Below are positions 1 through 6,087 of a stretch of 45,627 bases of DNA, piece after piece. The position numbers were made by a program, and so were the translations under genes. Source of the DNA: an uncultured Clostridia bacterium (GTDB lineage: Bacteria; Bacillota; Clostridia; Christensenellales; Borkfalkiaceae); contig CANQWX010000014.1 in NCBI GenBank assembly GCA_947627665.1, positions 1 to 45,627 on the forward strand, in the 5' to 3' direction. Below the pieces are notes generated by a model. It ran no database searches and had not been told where the DNA came from. It worked only from the letters and a program-made list of their open reading frames with translations. Position 1 is the first letter of the stretch. Each line of letters opens with the position of its first letter.

Positions 1-915
1 TACAGTGGAGGATACTTTTGTGAAATAAGAAAGTATTTAAACGGAAAAGTAGGGGATAAAAACTTCCAACACAACAGAGAGGTAACAGAGTGTAGGAGTT
101 GTTACTTTTATTTTCCAGAGGCTAAAATCAATGTGTCACAATCATCGGAATTAAATACATCGATTAACAAGCTGTTGAAAATAGCCAATGACGGTCCATG
201 GCTCTTTTGCTTATCTCTTCATCATGCGGTAAAACCGACGGATGACGGTAGGCGTCCCTGCGCCAATTGGAATAAAAAATTGAAACATTATTATAGAAAT
301 ACGAGCGAAAGTCGTGGCGAGCGTTCTTTGTTGCATGACTATTTGCGGGCATTCCCTCTGTATGTAGGTGAGATTATTGCCGAACAGATACGTCAAACAG
401 GTTCAAATAACGATATGAAGAATGTATGTGCTGCTTTAGAGGAATCTTGGGAGAAGAGCGAGAATCAATTTCAAAAGAATATAACGGATTTATTGGAGAG
501 CTATGGTAAACTTTATGAAGAGAAGAGAAAGAGTTTCATTAAGCAACTGAAAAAAAAGGAACCTAATAACTGTTGCTCGGAAGAGGAAAAAAGAAAAAAA
601 GAAGAGGAAAGAAAACAAAAAGCCGAAAAAGCTCTTTCATATAACGAGTCAGATGGTAACAATAGGAAAACAATCAAGACGAAAGTATTGCTTAAGGATA
701 GAAAAGTAAAAAAGAAATTGGTAAAGAGACTACCGAAGGTCTTGCGTGGTAGCATCGGGAAGAATCAGTTAGCTAAAATCATAGTAAACCAAAACATTTT
801 TTCTCGTGATGAGTATGATGAAAATAGAGATGATGGAAATAAAAAATATATCTATTATGCTACCTCGTTTTTCCATTATCTCTATTCTGATGAGAAAATT
901 AAAATAAAAAAGTAG
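1..915 (+). CDS. Partial CDS, lysine-rich protein of unknown function (5' end outside window)
   Basis: The frame is open from base 1, so the GTG at 133 is probably internal and the visible product is at least 304 residues. I do not recognise the family. The first 45 residues contain a CxxC pair (about residues 35-38) and aromatic residues. The middle (about residues 185-260) is strongly charged and Lys/Glu-rich, with a likely coiled-coil or nucleic-acid-binding stretch and a Cys-Cys pair. The C-terminus ends in a run of Lys. Codon use is AT-rich, unlike the GC-rich chromosome to the right. The stop codon (913-915) overlaps the ribosome binding site of the small peptide gene that starts 10 bases later, so it is the upstream member of the radical SAM operon. 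It could be a partner of that system or a mobile-element protein; function unknown. Confidence 0.7.
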   Translation, partial: YSGGYFCEIRKYLNGKVGDKNFQHNREVTECRSCYFYFPEAKINVSQSSELNTSINKLLKIANDGPWLFCLSLHHAVKPTDDGRRPCANWNKKLKHYYRNTSESRGERSLLHDYLRAFPLYVGEIIAEQIRQTGSNNDMKNVCAALEESWEKSENQFQKNITDLLESYGKLYEEKRKSFIKQLKKKEPNNCCSEEEKRKKEEERKQKAEKALSYNESDGNNRKTIKTKVLLKDRKVKKKLVKRLPKVLRGSIGKNQLAKIIVNQNIFSRDEYDENRDDGNKKYIYYATSFFHYLYSDEKIKIKK

Positions 916-925
916 GAGGTTTTTT

Positions 926-1096
926 ATGAAAAAAGAAATTTTATTGGTAAATTTACATCGACAAGCCTATTGCAAAAAATTGAGAATCAAAAGCATATCA
1001 AATGAATTTATATTTTCAAGTAGTGCAGGTTATGACGATCATTCAAATTGCATTGTAAACCCAAAACGAATCGATGTCAAAAAAAGCAAGAAATAA
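926..1096 (+). CDS. Small peptide (56 aa), candidate RiPP precursor
   Basis: ATG at 926 has a textbook AGGAGGT ribosome binding site at 914-920, better than any other start nearby, and the frame closes at TAA 1094-1096. The product is a 56-residue basic peptide beginning MKKEILLVNLHRQAYCKKLR, with Cys at 16 and 42, a Ser-rich middle (SSSAGYDDHSNC) and a Lys-rich end. There is no signal peptide. Its last 23 bases overlap the start of the radical SAM/SPASM gene, which has no ribosome binding site of its own, so the two are almost certainly translationally coupled. A short gene with a strong start directly before a SPASM maturase is the usual arrangement of a modified-peptide precursor. I do not recognise the peptide family; the precursor role is inferred from context. 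Confidence 0.65.
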   Translation: MKKEILLVNLHRQAYCKKLRIKSISNEFIFSSSAGYDDHSNCIVNPKRIDVKKSKK

Positions 1097-2195
1097 TTTA
1101 TTTGAGGGCCTAACCGTCATCTTTGAGCCGACTGTTGCCTGTAATTTGCGGTGTCGGCATTGCTATCAGGCAAAGACGGAGTATGACGTTCATAAGATGT
1201 CCCTCGAAACGCTGGACACATTCATTGAAAAATGTGCGCCTTACTTTCGTCATGTAAAAATCATATGGCACGGAGGCGAGCCGCTTCTCATGGGGCATGA
1301 ATTTTATCGGGAAGCCTATGAGCGGTTTCGGGGCGCATCTCAACGGTTTGGAACGGAGTTCGGTTTTTCTGTTCAAACCAATGGGACCCTGCTCGACGAA
1401 GAATATCTCAAAATCTTCTCGGAAAATCAAACCCATGTTTCCATCTCTTACGACGGACCGTACAATGATTTTTTGCGTCAAGAGACCGGAAAAACGGAGG
1501 CTGCGATTGCTTTGCTAAAAAACGAGGGGATGGATTTTTCGTGCCTCTCGGTCGTATCTTCCGCTTCCGTAAGCCATTTGATCGAGCTTTACGAGTATTT
1601 CAAGAAGCAAGAAATTTCCGTCAAGATCAATCCGGTCTACATAGACGGGGCGGCGTTTCTTCATCGTGAAATTGCAATCACAAAAGGGGAATGGGCGGAG
1701 AAATTTATCAAATTGTTCGATTATTGGTTCCATGATGAAGATTGCAATATTTGTTTTCAATCTTGCGAAATCGCTTTGCGGCGAGCATTGGGGAAGAGCA
1801 ACGTAACTTGTTTGGGCACTTGTATGTTCAGCTATCTCGCAATCGACGCGTTTGGGAATTTGTATCCATGCGGGCGGATGATGAACGAAGAATTTAAGTC
1901 GGGGAACATCCACGATTTGGAAGATGATATTAGGGAAGTTTTCTTATCCCCCAATTATCTTGATCTTCTGAAACAGAACGAAAAAAGAGCAGAGAGCTGC
2001 GCGAATTGCAAGTGGTTTGCAAAGTGCCATTCCGGTTGCAATGCGGCCGCCTTTGTTGAGGGGAATTTAAAAAAACCGAGTGAATTTGACTGTTATTTCA
2101 ATAGGCGAGTATTTGCTCATATAGAAGAAGTTTTGCGAAGCGTCGATCAATCAAAAATCAACCCATTTGCAAAAGCAATATTGGAGCGCAATTAA
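1074..2195 (+). CDS. Radical SAM/SPASM domain protein (peptide maturase type)
   Basis: 373 residues. The radical SAM 4Fe-4S motif is CNLRCRHC (Cys 23, 27, 30), followed by the GGEP SAM-binding motif near residue 68. The C-terminal SPASM domain is complete: Cys250-x10-G-x4-Cys266, then Cys309-x2-Cys312-x5-Cys318-x3-Cys322 and Cys340, with an extra Cys246. These ligate auxiliary Fe-S clusters in peptide maturases and anaerobic sulfatase-maturating enzymes. In-frame stop TAA at 1056 leaves ATG 1074 as the first possible start. It overlaps the 56-residue peptide gene by 23 bases. No sulfatase gene is seen, so a peptide substrate is more likely than a sulfatase. The modification (thioether, C-C crosslink, epimerisation or other) cannot be read from the sequence. 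The gene is intact although it sits in a decaying element. Confidence 0.9.
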   Translation: MSKKARNNLFEGLTVIFEPTVACNLRCRHCYQAKTEYDVHKMSLETLDTFIEKCAPYFRHVKIIWHGGEPLLMGHEFYREAYERFRGASQRFGTEFGFSVQTNGTLLDEEYLKIFSENQTHVSISYDGPYNDFLRQETGKTEAAIALLKNEGMDFSCLSVVSSASVSHLIELYEYFKKQEISVKINPVYIDGAAFLHREIAITKGEWAEKFIKLFDYWFHDEDCNICFQSCEIALRRALGKSNVTCLGTCMFSYLAIDAFGNLYPCGRMMNEEFKSGNIHDLEDDIREVFLSPNYLDLLKQNEKRAESCANCKWFAKCHSGCNAAAFVEGNLKKPSEFDCYFNRRVFAHIEEVLRSVDQSKINPFAKAILERN

Positions 2196-2299
2196 TTATT
2201 TATCGTAAAACGGACGGAAACAATCTCGAATTTGCACTGGATCAAAAACTCAATAAAATCGAAATCAAAGAAGGTGAAATCAATTTCAAAAAAACCTAA
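2196..2299 (+). other. Short open stretch after the radical SAM gene, possible gene remnant
   Basis: After the radical SAM stop, another frame stays open to TAA 2297-2299 and would read a Lys/Glu/Asn-rich tail ending INFKKT. It has no ATG, GTG or TTG start and no ribosome binding site. Its composition resembles the AT-rich genes to the left. It may be the 3' end of a deleted gene; chance openness in AT-rich DNA is equally possible. Confidence 0.2.
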
Positions 2300-2320
2300 T
2301 CAAAGTGTTTGTGATGATAG

Positions 2321-2347
2321 AAAAACTCCCGCCCTTATGGGGCGGGA
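2321..2347 (-). terminator. Rho-independent terminator of the PIN toxin gene
   Basis: Stem TCCCGCCC (2327-2334) pairs with GGGCGGGA (2340-2347) around a 5-base loop. Read on the minus strand it is followed by a T run (A run at 2321-2325), 8 bases beyond the toxin stop codon. Confidence 0.85.
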
Positions 2348-2354
2348 AGATAGG

Positions 2355-2762
2355 TCAAAGCCTTTCCAATAGTTCTTCGGGTTTGATCGCGGGAACAGGG
2401 CTGCCGTTGAAATCCTTGATGTTACGGGTGACAATATAATTTGCCTTGATCCGCTTCGCGCAGATACTCTGCAAAGCATCCTCGAAGTCGCCGAGTGGCA
2501 GCAAAGCGGCGCGCTTTAAATCGTCGGCTTTCAAATCGGCAATGCCGAAGATCAAAGAAAGTTTTTCCAAAATCTCTTTTACCTTCTCGGCATCCAACTC
2601 TTTCCGCATGATATAAACGATATTGGGGACCGAGAGTGCAGAGATAACTCCGCCGATTTTCCCGACTTCGCAAAGTTTCCACACTTTGCTTGAAGCCGCA
2701 AGATGGGGTTCTCGCCCGCAAAGTACGTCAAGCAAAACGTTCGTATCGATCAAAACTTTCAT
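2355..2762 (-). CDS. PIN-domain toxin (VapC-like, PIN_3 type)
   Basis: 135 residues, full length for a PIN toxin. The N-terminus MKVLIDTNVLLDVL carries the first catalytic Asp (D6). The C-terminal half has LGDFEDALQ and IVTRNIKDF, the usual positions of the remaining acidic residues of this Mg-dependent ribonuclease fold. PIN toxins of this class cut RNA and are held inactive by their partner. The start overlaps the antitoxin stop by 4 bases (ATGA), so the two are translated together, and a terminator follows directly. The target RNA cannot be predicted. Confidence 0.85.
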   Translation of the reverse strand: MKVLIDTNVLLDVLCGREPHLAASSKVWKLCEVGKIGGVISALSVPNIVYIMRKELDAEKVKEILEKLSLIFGIADLKADDLKRAALLPLGDFEDALQSICAKRIKANYIVTRNIKDFNGSPVPAIKPEELLERL

Positions 2763-2980
2763 TGCCGCTTTGTCCTCTCCGCTCTGATCGCTCTTTCGTC
2801 ATAATCGCCTTTCAGAACGCCGACGAGGGAATCCGTCAAAAACGACACGCTTTGCTCATGGGAAATCAGCCGCGCAACTTCCTTTCCGTTCCGCAAGATC
2901 ACCACTTCATTCCCACTCTGTACAGCTTGCAGATATTTCCCGAAATTGTTCTGCAATTCGGTCGCAGTTACTGTTGTCAT
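2759..2980 (-). CDS. Phd/YefM-type antitoxin
   Basis: 73 residues starting MTTVTATELQNNFGKYL, the classic N-terminal DNA-binding segment of the Phd/YefM family, then VVILRNGKEVARLI. The C-terminal tail is basic and would wrap the toxin. The start at 2980 is chosen because GGAGGTG (2986-2992) lies at proper distance; a longer frame exists upstream but would run through the promoter. First gene of the toxin-antitoxin operon. Phd proteins normally repress their own operon, and a GTATATAC palindrome covers the -10 box here (inference). Confidence 0.88.
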   Translation of the reverse strand: MTTVTATELQNNFGKYLQAVQSGNEVVILRNGKEVARLISHEQSVSFLTDSLVGVLKGDYDERAIRAERTKRQ

Positions 2981-3008
2981 CTGAACACCTCCGATTTTAT
3001 CTAATATC

Positions 3009-3037
3009 AGTATATACGATTTTAGCGAGTTTGTCAA
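3009..3037 (-). promoter_or_regulatory. Promoter of the toxin-antitoxin operon
   Basis: On the minus strand: TTGACA (3037-3032), 17-bp spacer, TATACT (3014-3009). A GTATATAC palindrome overlapping the -10 box is a candidate antitoxin operator. Confidence 0.8.
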
Positions 3038-3058
3038 TACCTTGGCTTAAATTCTTTT

Positions 3059-3487
3059 AATACATTTATCCTTTTCCTCTATACGGGGATCCGCAGAAAC
3101 GAACTGCACAGCGCAACTTTCGATGAAAACTTCGTCACCGTAGCGAACGGGAAATGCCGAAAGGGGGAAGCGCAAACCTACCGCAAGATCCCGATCGCGC
3201 CCGAGCTGAAAAAGTATCTTCCGCTCTCGGACAAAGAACTTGCGACCGACAACAAAGTGATGTCCAACGTGTTCAAACGGGATTTCCCCGCACACCATCT
3301 CTACGATCTGCGCCATACCTTTACGACCTACTGCCAAAAGGCAGGCATTCCAAAGGCGCTTGTAGACGTATGGACGGGACATGTCAACCGCAGCGACATG
3401 ACGAGTTCGGTGTACACGCATTTTTCGGAAGAATTTCAGCTTGAGGAAATCAAAAAACTTCGGTTTTTCCCCGAAAATGACGGGTAA
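3059..3487 (+). pseudogene. Tyrosine recombinase (phage-type integrase), 3' remnant
   Basis: About 140 codons of a tyrosine integrase catalytic domain without start codon or N-terminal arm-binding and core-binding domains. The frame opens shortly before LYTGIRRNEL, which holds the first catalytic Arg (codon near 3092). Further on are YDLRHTFTTYC (second Arg box, Tyr in place of the common His), VWTGHVNRSD (His of the GH box) and VYTHF (catalytic Tyr). Upstream the frame hits stops next to the antitoxin promoter, so the 5' two-thirds has been lost, probably when the toxin-antitoxin segment came in. It ends 130 bases before a 20-bp copy of the tRNA-Pro 3' end, the normal place for an integrase relative to its att site. 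Confidence 0.85.
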
Positions 3488-3568
3488 ATCCACGAGGTTT
3501 ACTACCCAAATTACTACCCAAAAAACTGCACTTTTCACACGTTTTTCCGCAAAAATCGGCATAGAGAA

Positions 3569-3616
3569 ATGCCATATCTTGTAGAAATTCGCTAAAATCA
3601 CTACAAAATATGGCAT
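3569..3616. repeat. 16-bp inverted repeat next to the att-like site
   Basis: ATGCCATATCTTGTAG (3569-3584) and CTACAAAATATGGCAT (3601-3616) are inverted copies with a single mismatch (a G-T wobble in RNA) around a 16-base spacer. It ends one base before the att-like repeat. It may be a bidirectional terminator for the integrase remnant or a recombinase/excisionase arm site. Confidence 0.7.
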
Positions 3617-3617
3617 T

Positions 3618-3637
3618 TTGGTCGAGGCGACGGGATT
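3618..3637. repeat. att-like direct repeat of the tRNA-Pro 3' end
   Basis: TTGGTCGAGGCGACGGGATT is identical over 20 bases to 3814-3833, the 3' end of the tRNA-Pro gene including its CCA. Identity stops sharply on both sides. Together with the integrase remnant just upstream this marks an attachment site of an integrated element. Confidence 0.8.
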
Positions 3638-3779
3638 GCGCCTTTGGCGGCGCGCCCCGGTTGACAATTATCAATTGTCTAGTTTGCGGCAAACTCATCT
3701 GAAATCATATAATTCGCCCGCAAACCGCTCGCTCTCGCTCGCGCCTCCACCCTCAAATCCCGTTGCGGTTTCGTAAAAC
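3638..3779. other. Non-coding gap between att copy and tRNA terminator
   Basis: No supported gene. It holds two short palindromes (GACAATT-ATC-AATTGTC near 3662 and AGTTTG-CGG-CAAACT near 3682) and TCAAATCCCGTTGC (3753-3766), a near copy, in opposite orientation, of the tRNA T-arm end. It may be what is left of a second, collapsed insertion at the same tRNA. Confidence 0.4.
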
Positions 3780-3815
3780 AAGACAGGATGCGGACAAAAG
3801 TCTGCATCCTGTCTT
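3774..3815 (-). terminator. Terminator of the tRNA-Pro gene
   Basis: Arms 3780-3795 and 3800-3815 form a 16-bp stem (one G-T pair) with an AAAA loop. The minus-strand transcript ends in GTTTTAC. The stem starts at the last base of the tRNA CCA end. Confidence 0.8.
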
Positions 3816-3833
3816 GGTCGAGGCGACGGGATT
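3814..3833. other. tRNA-Pro 3' end copy of the attachment repeat
   Basis: The second copy of the 20-bp repeat lies inside the intact tRNA-Pro gene (CCA end, acceptor strand and part of the T arm), as expected for a tyrosine integrase that targets tRNA 3' ends and restores the tRNA on insertion. Confidence 0.75.
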
Positions 3834-3891
3834 TGAACCCACGACCTCTTGGTCCCGAACCAAGCGCGCTACCAAACTGCGCTACGCCTCG
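3815..3891 (-). tRNA. tRNA-Pro (anticodon CGG)
   Basis: Minus-strand cloverleaf of 77 nt with encoded CCA. The acceptor stem CGAGGCG (3891-3885) pairs with CGCCTCG (3825-3819), discriminator A. The anticodon arm is CTTGG-TTCGGGA-CCAAG, giving anticodon CGG. The T loop is TTCAAAT. D-arm stems GCGC/GCGC are present. The gene is intact and served as integration target for the element to the left. Confidence 0.95.
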
Positions 3892-4059
3892 CCTCGTCGC
3901 AACAAACTCCGCTTTAAGCGCTTTGTGCTACGCCCAAAGCGCAAGTGCGCTCCGTTGTTGCTCCACTTTCCGAAAAAATACTTCGTTTTTTTCGGAATTT
4001 CATTTGTGCGCCGCCGTCTTACGCTTTTCTTGCGCAAAGCCGTGGCAATTTCTTTTATT
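3892..4059 (-). other. Leader region of the tRNA-Pro transcript
   Basis: No gene. About 160 bases separate the likely transcription start from the tRNA 5' end. It contains a hairpin, CCGAAAAAAACG pairing with a T-rich arm (about 3967-3993), that ends in a T run on the minus strand and could attenuate transcription. Confidence 0.35.
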
Positions 4060-4088
4060 ATTATACCAAACTGCGCTGCGCTTGGCAA
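4060..4088 (-). promoter_or_regulatory. Promoter reading toward tRNA-Pro
   Basis: Minus strand TTGCCA (4088-4083), 17-bp spacer, TATAAT (4065-4060). Confidence 0.7.
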
Positions 4089-4276
4089 GCGATTTTGCTT
4101 TCCCTTTCCAAATTCTTCCCGAGAATATTATTTAGACATTCGTCTAATTATAAAAACATTTTATTTTGACAAATATCAAAATAACAAAATCTGCCCGCTT
4201 TTCGGGTGCGAGAGGGGAGCCATCCGCGCCAACCGCTCCAATATTCAGTTTATTGATTTCAATATATTGTATGCGG

Positions 4277-4305
4277 TGGACAAGCACGGGCACATTCTGT
4301 ATAAT
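4277..4305 (+). promoter_or_regulatory. Promoter of the Na/Pi transporter-GH51 operon
   Basis: TGGACA (4277-4282), 17-bp spacer, TATAAT (4300-4305), 64 bases before the start codon. Nothing else is supported between 4089 and 4368. Confidence 0.7.
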
Positions 4306-4368
4306 AGTATAGGTTGTTTTTGCGCACGGGCGTGCGGTCTTTATTGCAAAGGAGAGCGAGCGGAAGAT

Positions 4369-6075
4369 ATGAACGCATGGGCCATTGTAAAAATCATCAT
4401 GCAGATCCTCGGCGGCATCGGCACCTTTTTGGTGGGGATGCGTATCCTCTCCGAGAACATGACGAAGATCGCCCACGGCAAGTTGCAAAAAATGCTCAAC
4501 AAGACGGCCAAGAGCCGTTTTGCGGGGGTGGGGATCGGCACGGCAATGACGATCCTCGGCCAGAGTTCCGCCTTTACGACGGTCATGGTGGTCGGCCTTG
4601 TCAATGCGGGCATCATGACCCTCTTCCAGGCGACCGCCATCATCATGGGCGCGAATATCGGCACCACGCTGAACGCCTGGGTCATCGCCTTGGCGGGGTC
4701 GGACATCACGGTGTTCTTCCTCGCGCTTGCGGCGGTAGGCGTATTTCTCACCATGTTCTCCAAGAACGAGCGGACGAAGTCGATCGGCAACGTCATTGCG
4801 GCGTTCGGCCTTATCTTTGTGGGGCTTAAACTCATGTCGGGGGCGCTGTCCTTTGAAAGCGGCTCGGAAGAATTCAATGCCGTACAAGGAATTCTCTCCG
4901 CCGTCAAAGATCCCTTCCTGCTCCTTCTCATCGGCATTGCCATTACGGCGCTCGTGCAGTCGTCTACGGCGGTGAACGCCATCATCATCACGATGGCCTC
5001 TCTCGGCGTCATGATCGGCGGGGGCGGGAATGCGCCGCTCTACATCATCATCGGCTCCAACATCGGCACCTGCGTCACGGCGCTCATCTCCTCGCTTGGG
5101 GCTGCGCCGAACGCAAAACGGGCGGCCCTGATCCACTTTCTCTTCAACTTCTTCGGCGCGATCCTCTTCATGGTCATTCTCGTCTGCTGGAGGGGGTTCA
5201 ACGATACCGTGCTCGCCGCGATTTTCCCCTCGGACATCACCGTGTTCGGGAAAACGGGGCTTGGCCGCACCTTGCAGATCGCAACCTTCCACACGCTGTT
5301 CAACGTCATCAACACGTTGCTGTTCCTGCCCTTCATCAAGGGATTCGTGTGGATCGCAGAGCACCTCGTCCGCGAGAAAAAGGGAGAAGAGGAGGCCGCC
5401 GAACCGCCGCTCTTTTCCGACCTCGACGAACGCCTGCTGCGTTCCCCCTCGGTCGCTTTGGGGCACCTCTATCAGGAAACGGGCAAGGCTTTCACGTTCG
5501 CCATGAACACCATGAACGCCGCTTTTGAGGCCTTTCTTGCGAAGGACGTATCGGTAAAAGCGGAAGTGGACCGCAAAAACGCCGTGCTCGCGGAGATGAA
5601 CCGCACCGCGGTATCCTATCTCGTCAAACTGTCCTCCTCTTCGCTGGTGATGGAGGAGGAGCGCACCGTATCGTCTTTGCACTATGTGCTCAACGACATC
5701 ATGCGTATCGGCGAGCTTGCCGACAACATCACCAAATATACGGAGCACTATGTGAGCGACGGGCTGATCTTCTCGGAGGATTTCCTCGACATGTTGCAGG
5801 GCATGTACGACCGCCTCAAACGGCTGTATGTGGTGTCCCTCGCCACCTTCCTCTTCCGCGACTTTTCCAAGCTTAAAGAAGTGGACGCCCTCGAGGACGA
5901 GATCGACAGGGCGCGCCGTAACCTCATTGCCACCCATATCGAACGGCTCAACGAGGGGAAGTGCCAGCCGCAGAATTCCAACGTTTCCATCAATTTGGTG
6001 GGGAACCTGGAGCGCGCGGCCGACCACATCACCTTTATCGCACATTCCATAGAACAAAATCATCAGACTTTATAA
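4369..6075 (+). CDS. Na/Pi cotransporter family protein with PhoU-like C-terminal domain
   Basis: 568 residues, normal for the bacterial NptA/YjbB-type family. The first 340 residues are membrane-spanning and carry the two inverted Na_Pi repeats, each with a QSS signature: GQSSAFTT (Gln65) and VQSSTAVN (Gln197). From about residue 350 a cytoplasmic PhoU-like helical domain follows (DLDERLLRSPSVALGHLYQE onwards). The family moves phosphate with sodium, some members as exporters. ATG 4369 is chosen as the first start in frame before the first membrane helix, with AAGGAG (4349-4354) and a GGAAG nearer to it. The open frame upstream runs through the tRNA and is not coding. The GH51 gene starts 12 bases after the stop, so they share a transcript. 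Direction of transport is not shown by sequence. Confidence 0.92.
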   Translation: MNAWAIVKIIMQILGGIGTFLVGMRILSENMTKIAHGKLQKMLNKTAKSRFAGVGIGTAMTILGQSSAFTTVMVVGLVNAGIMTLFQATAIIMGANIGTTLNAWVIALAGSDITVFFLALAAVGVFLTMFSKNERTKSIGNVIAAFGLIFVGLKLMSGALSFESGSEEFNAVQGILSAVKDPFLLLLIGIAITALVQSSTAVNAIIITMASLGVMIGGGGNAPLYIIIGSNIGTCVTALISSLGAAPNAKRAALIHFLFNFFGAILFMVILVCWRGFNDTVLAAIFPSDITVFGKTGLGRTLQIATFHTLFNVINTLLFLPFIKGFVWIAEHLVREKKGEEEAAEPPLFSDLDERLLRSPSVALGHLYQETGKAFTFAMNTMNAAFEAFLAKDVSVKAEVDRKNAVLAEMNRTAVSYLVKLSSSSLVMEEERTVSSLHYVLNDIMRIGELADNITKYTEHYVSDGLIFSEDFLDMLQGMYDRLKRLYVVSLATFLFRDFSKLKEVDALEDEIDRARRNLIATHIERLNEGKCQPQNSNVSINLVGNLERAADHITFIAHSIEQNHQTL

Positions 6076-6087
6076 CGGGAGATTGTG

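Noticed and set aside
3788-4135. Reading frame across tRNA-Pro giving RRRDLNPRPLGPEPSALPNC
   Set aside because: This is the well-known false translation of the tRNA-Pro gene in the opposite strand; the cloverleaf is intact and there is no ribosome binding site.
3763-4368. N-terminal extension of the Na/Pi transporter
   Set aside because: It runs through the tRNA and the promoter; family homology begins at ATG 4369.
4144-6063. Long minus-strand frame opposite the transporter
   Set aside because: Arg/His/Glu-rich shadow of a GC-rich gene with no family features. The same applies to the long frames opposite GH51, glnN, rpoB and rpoC.
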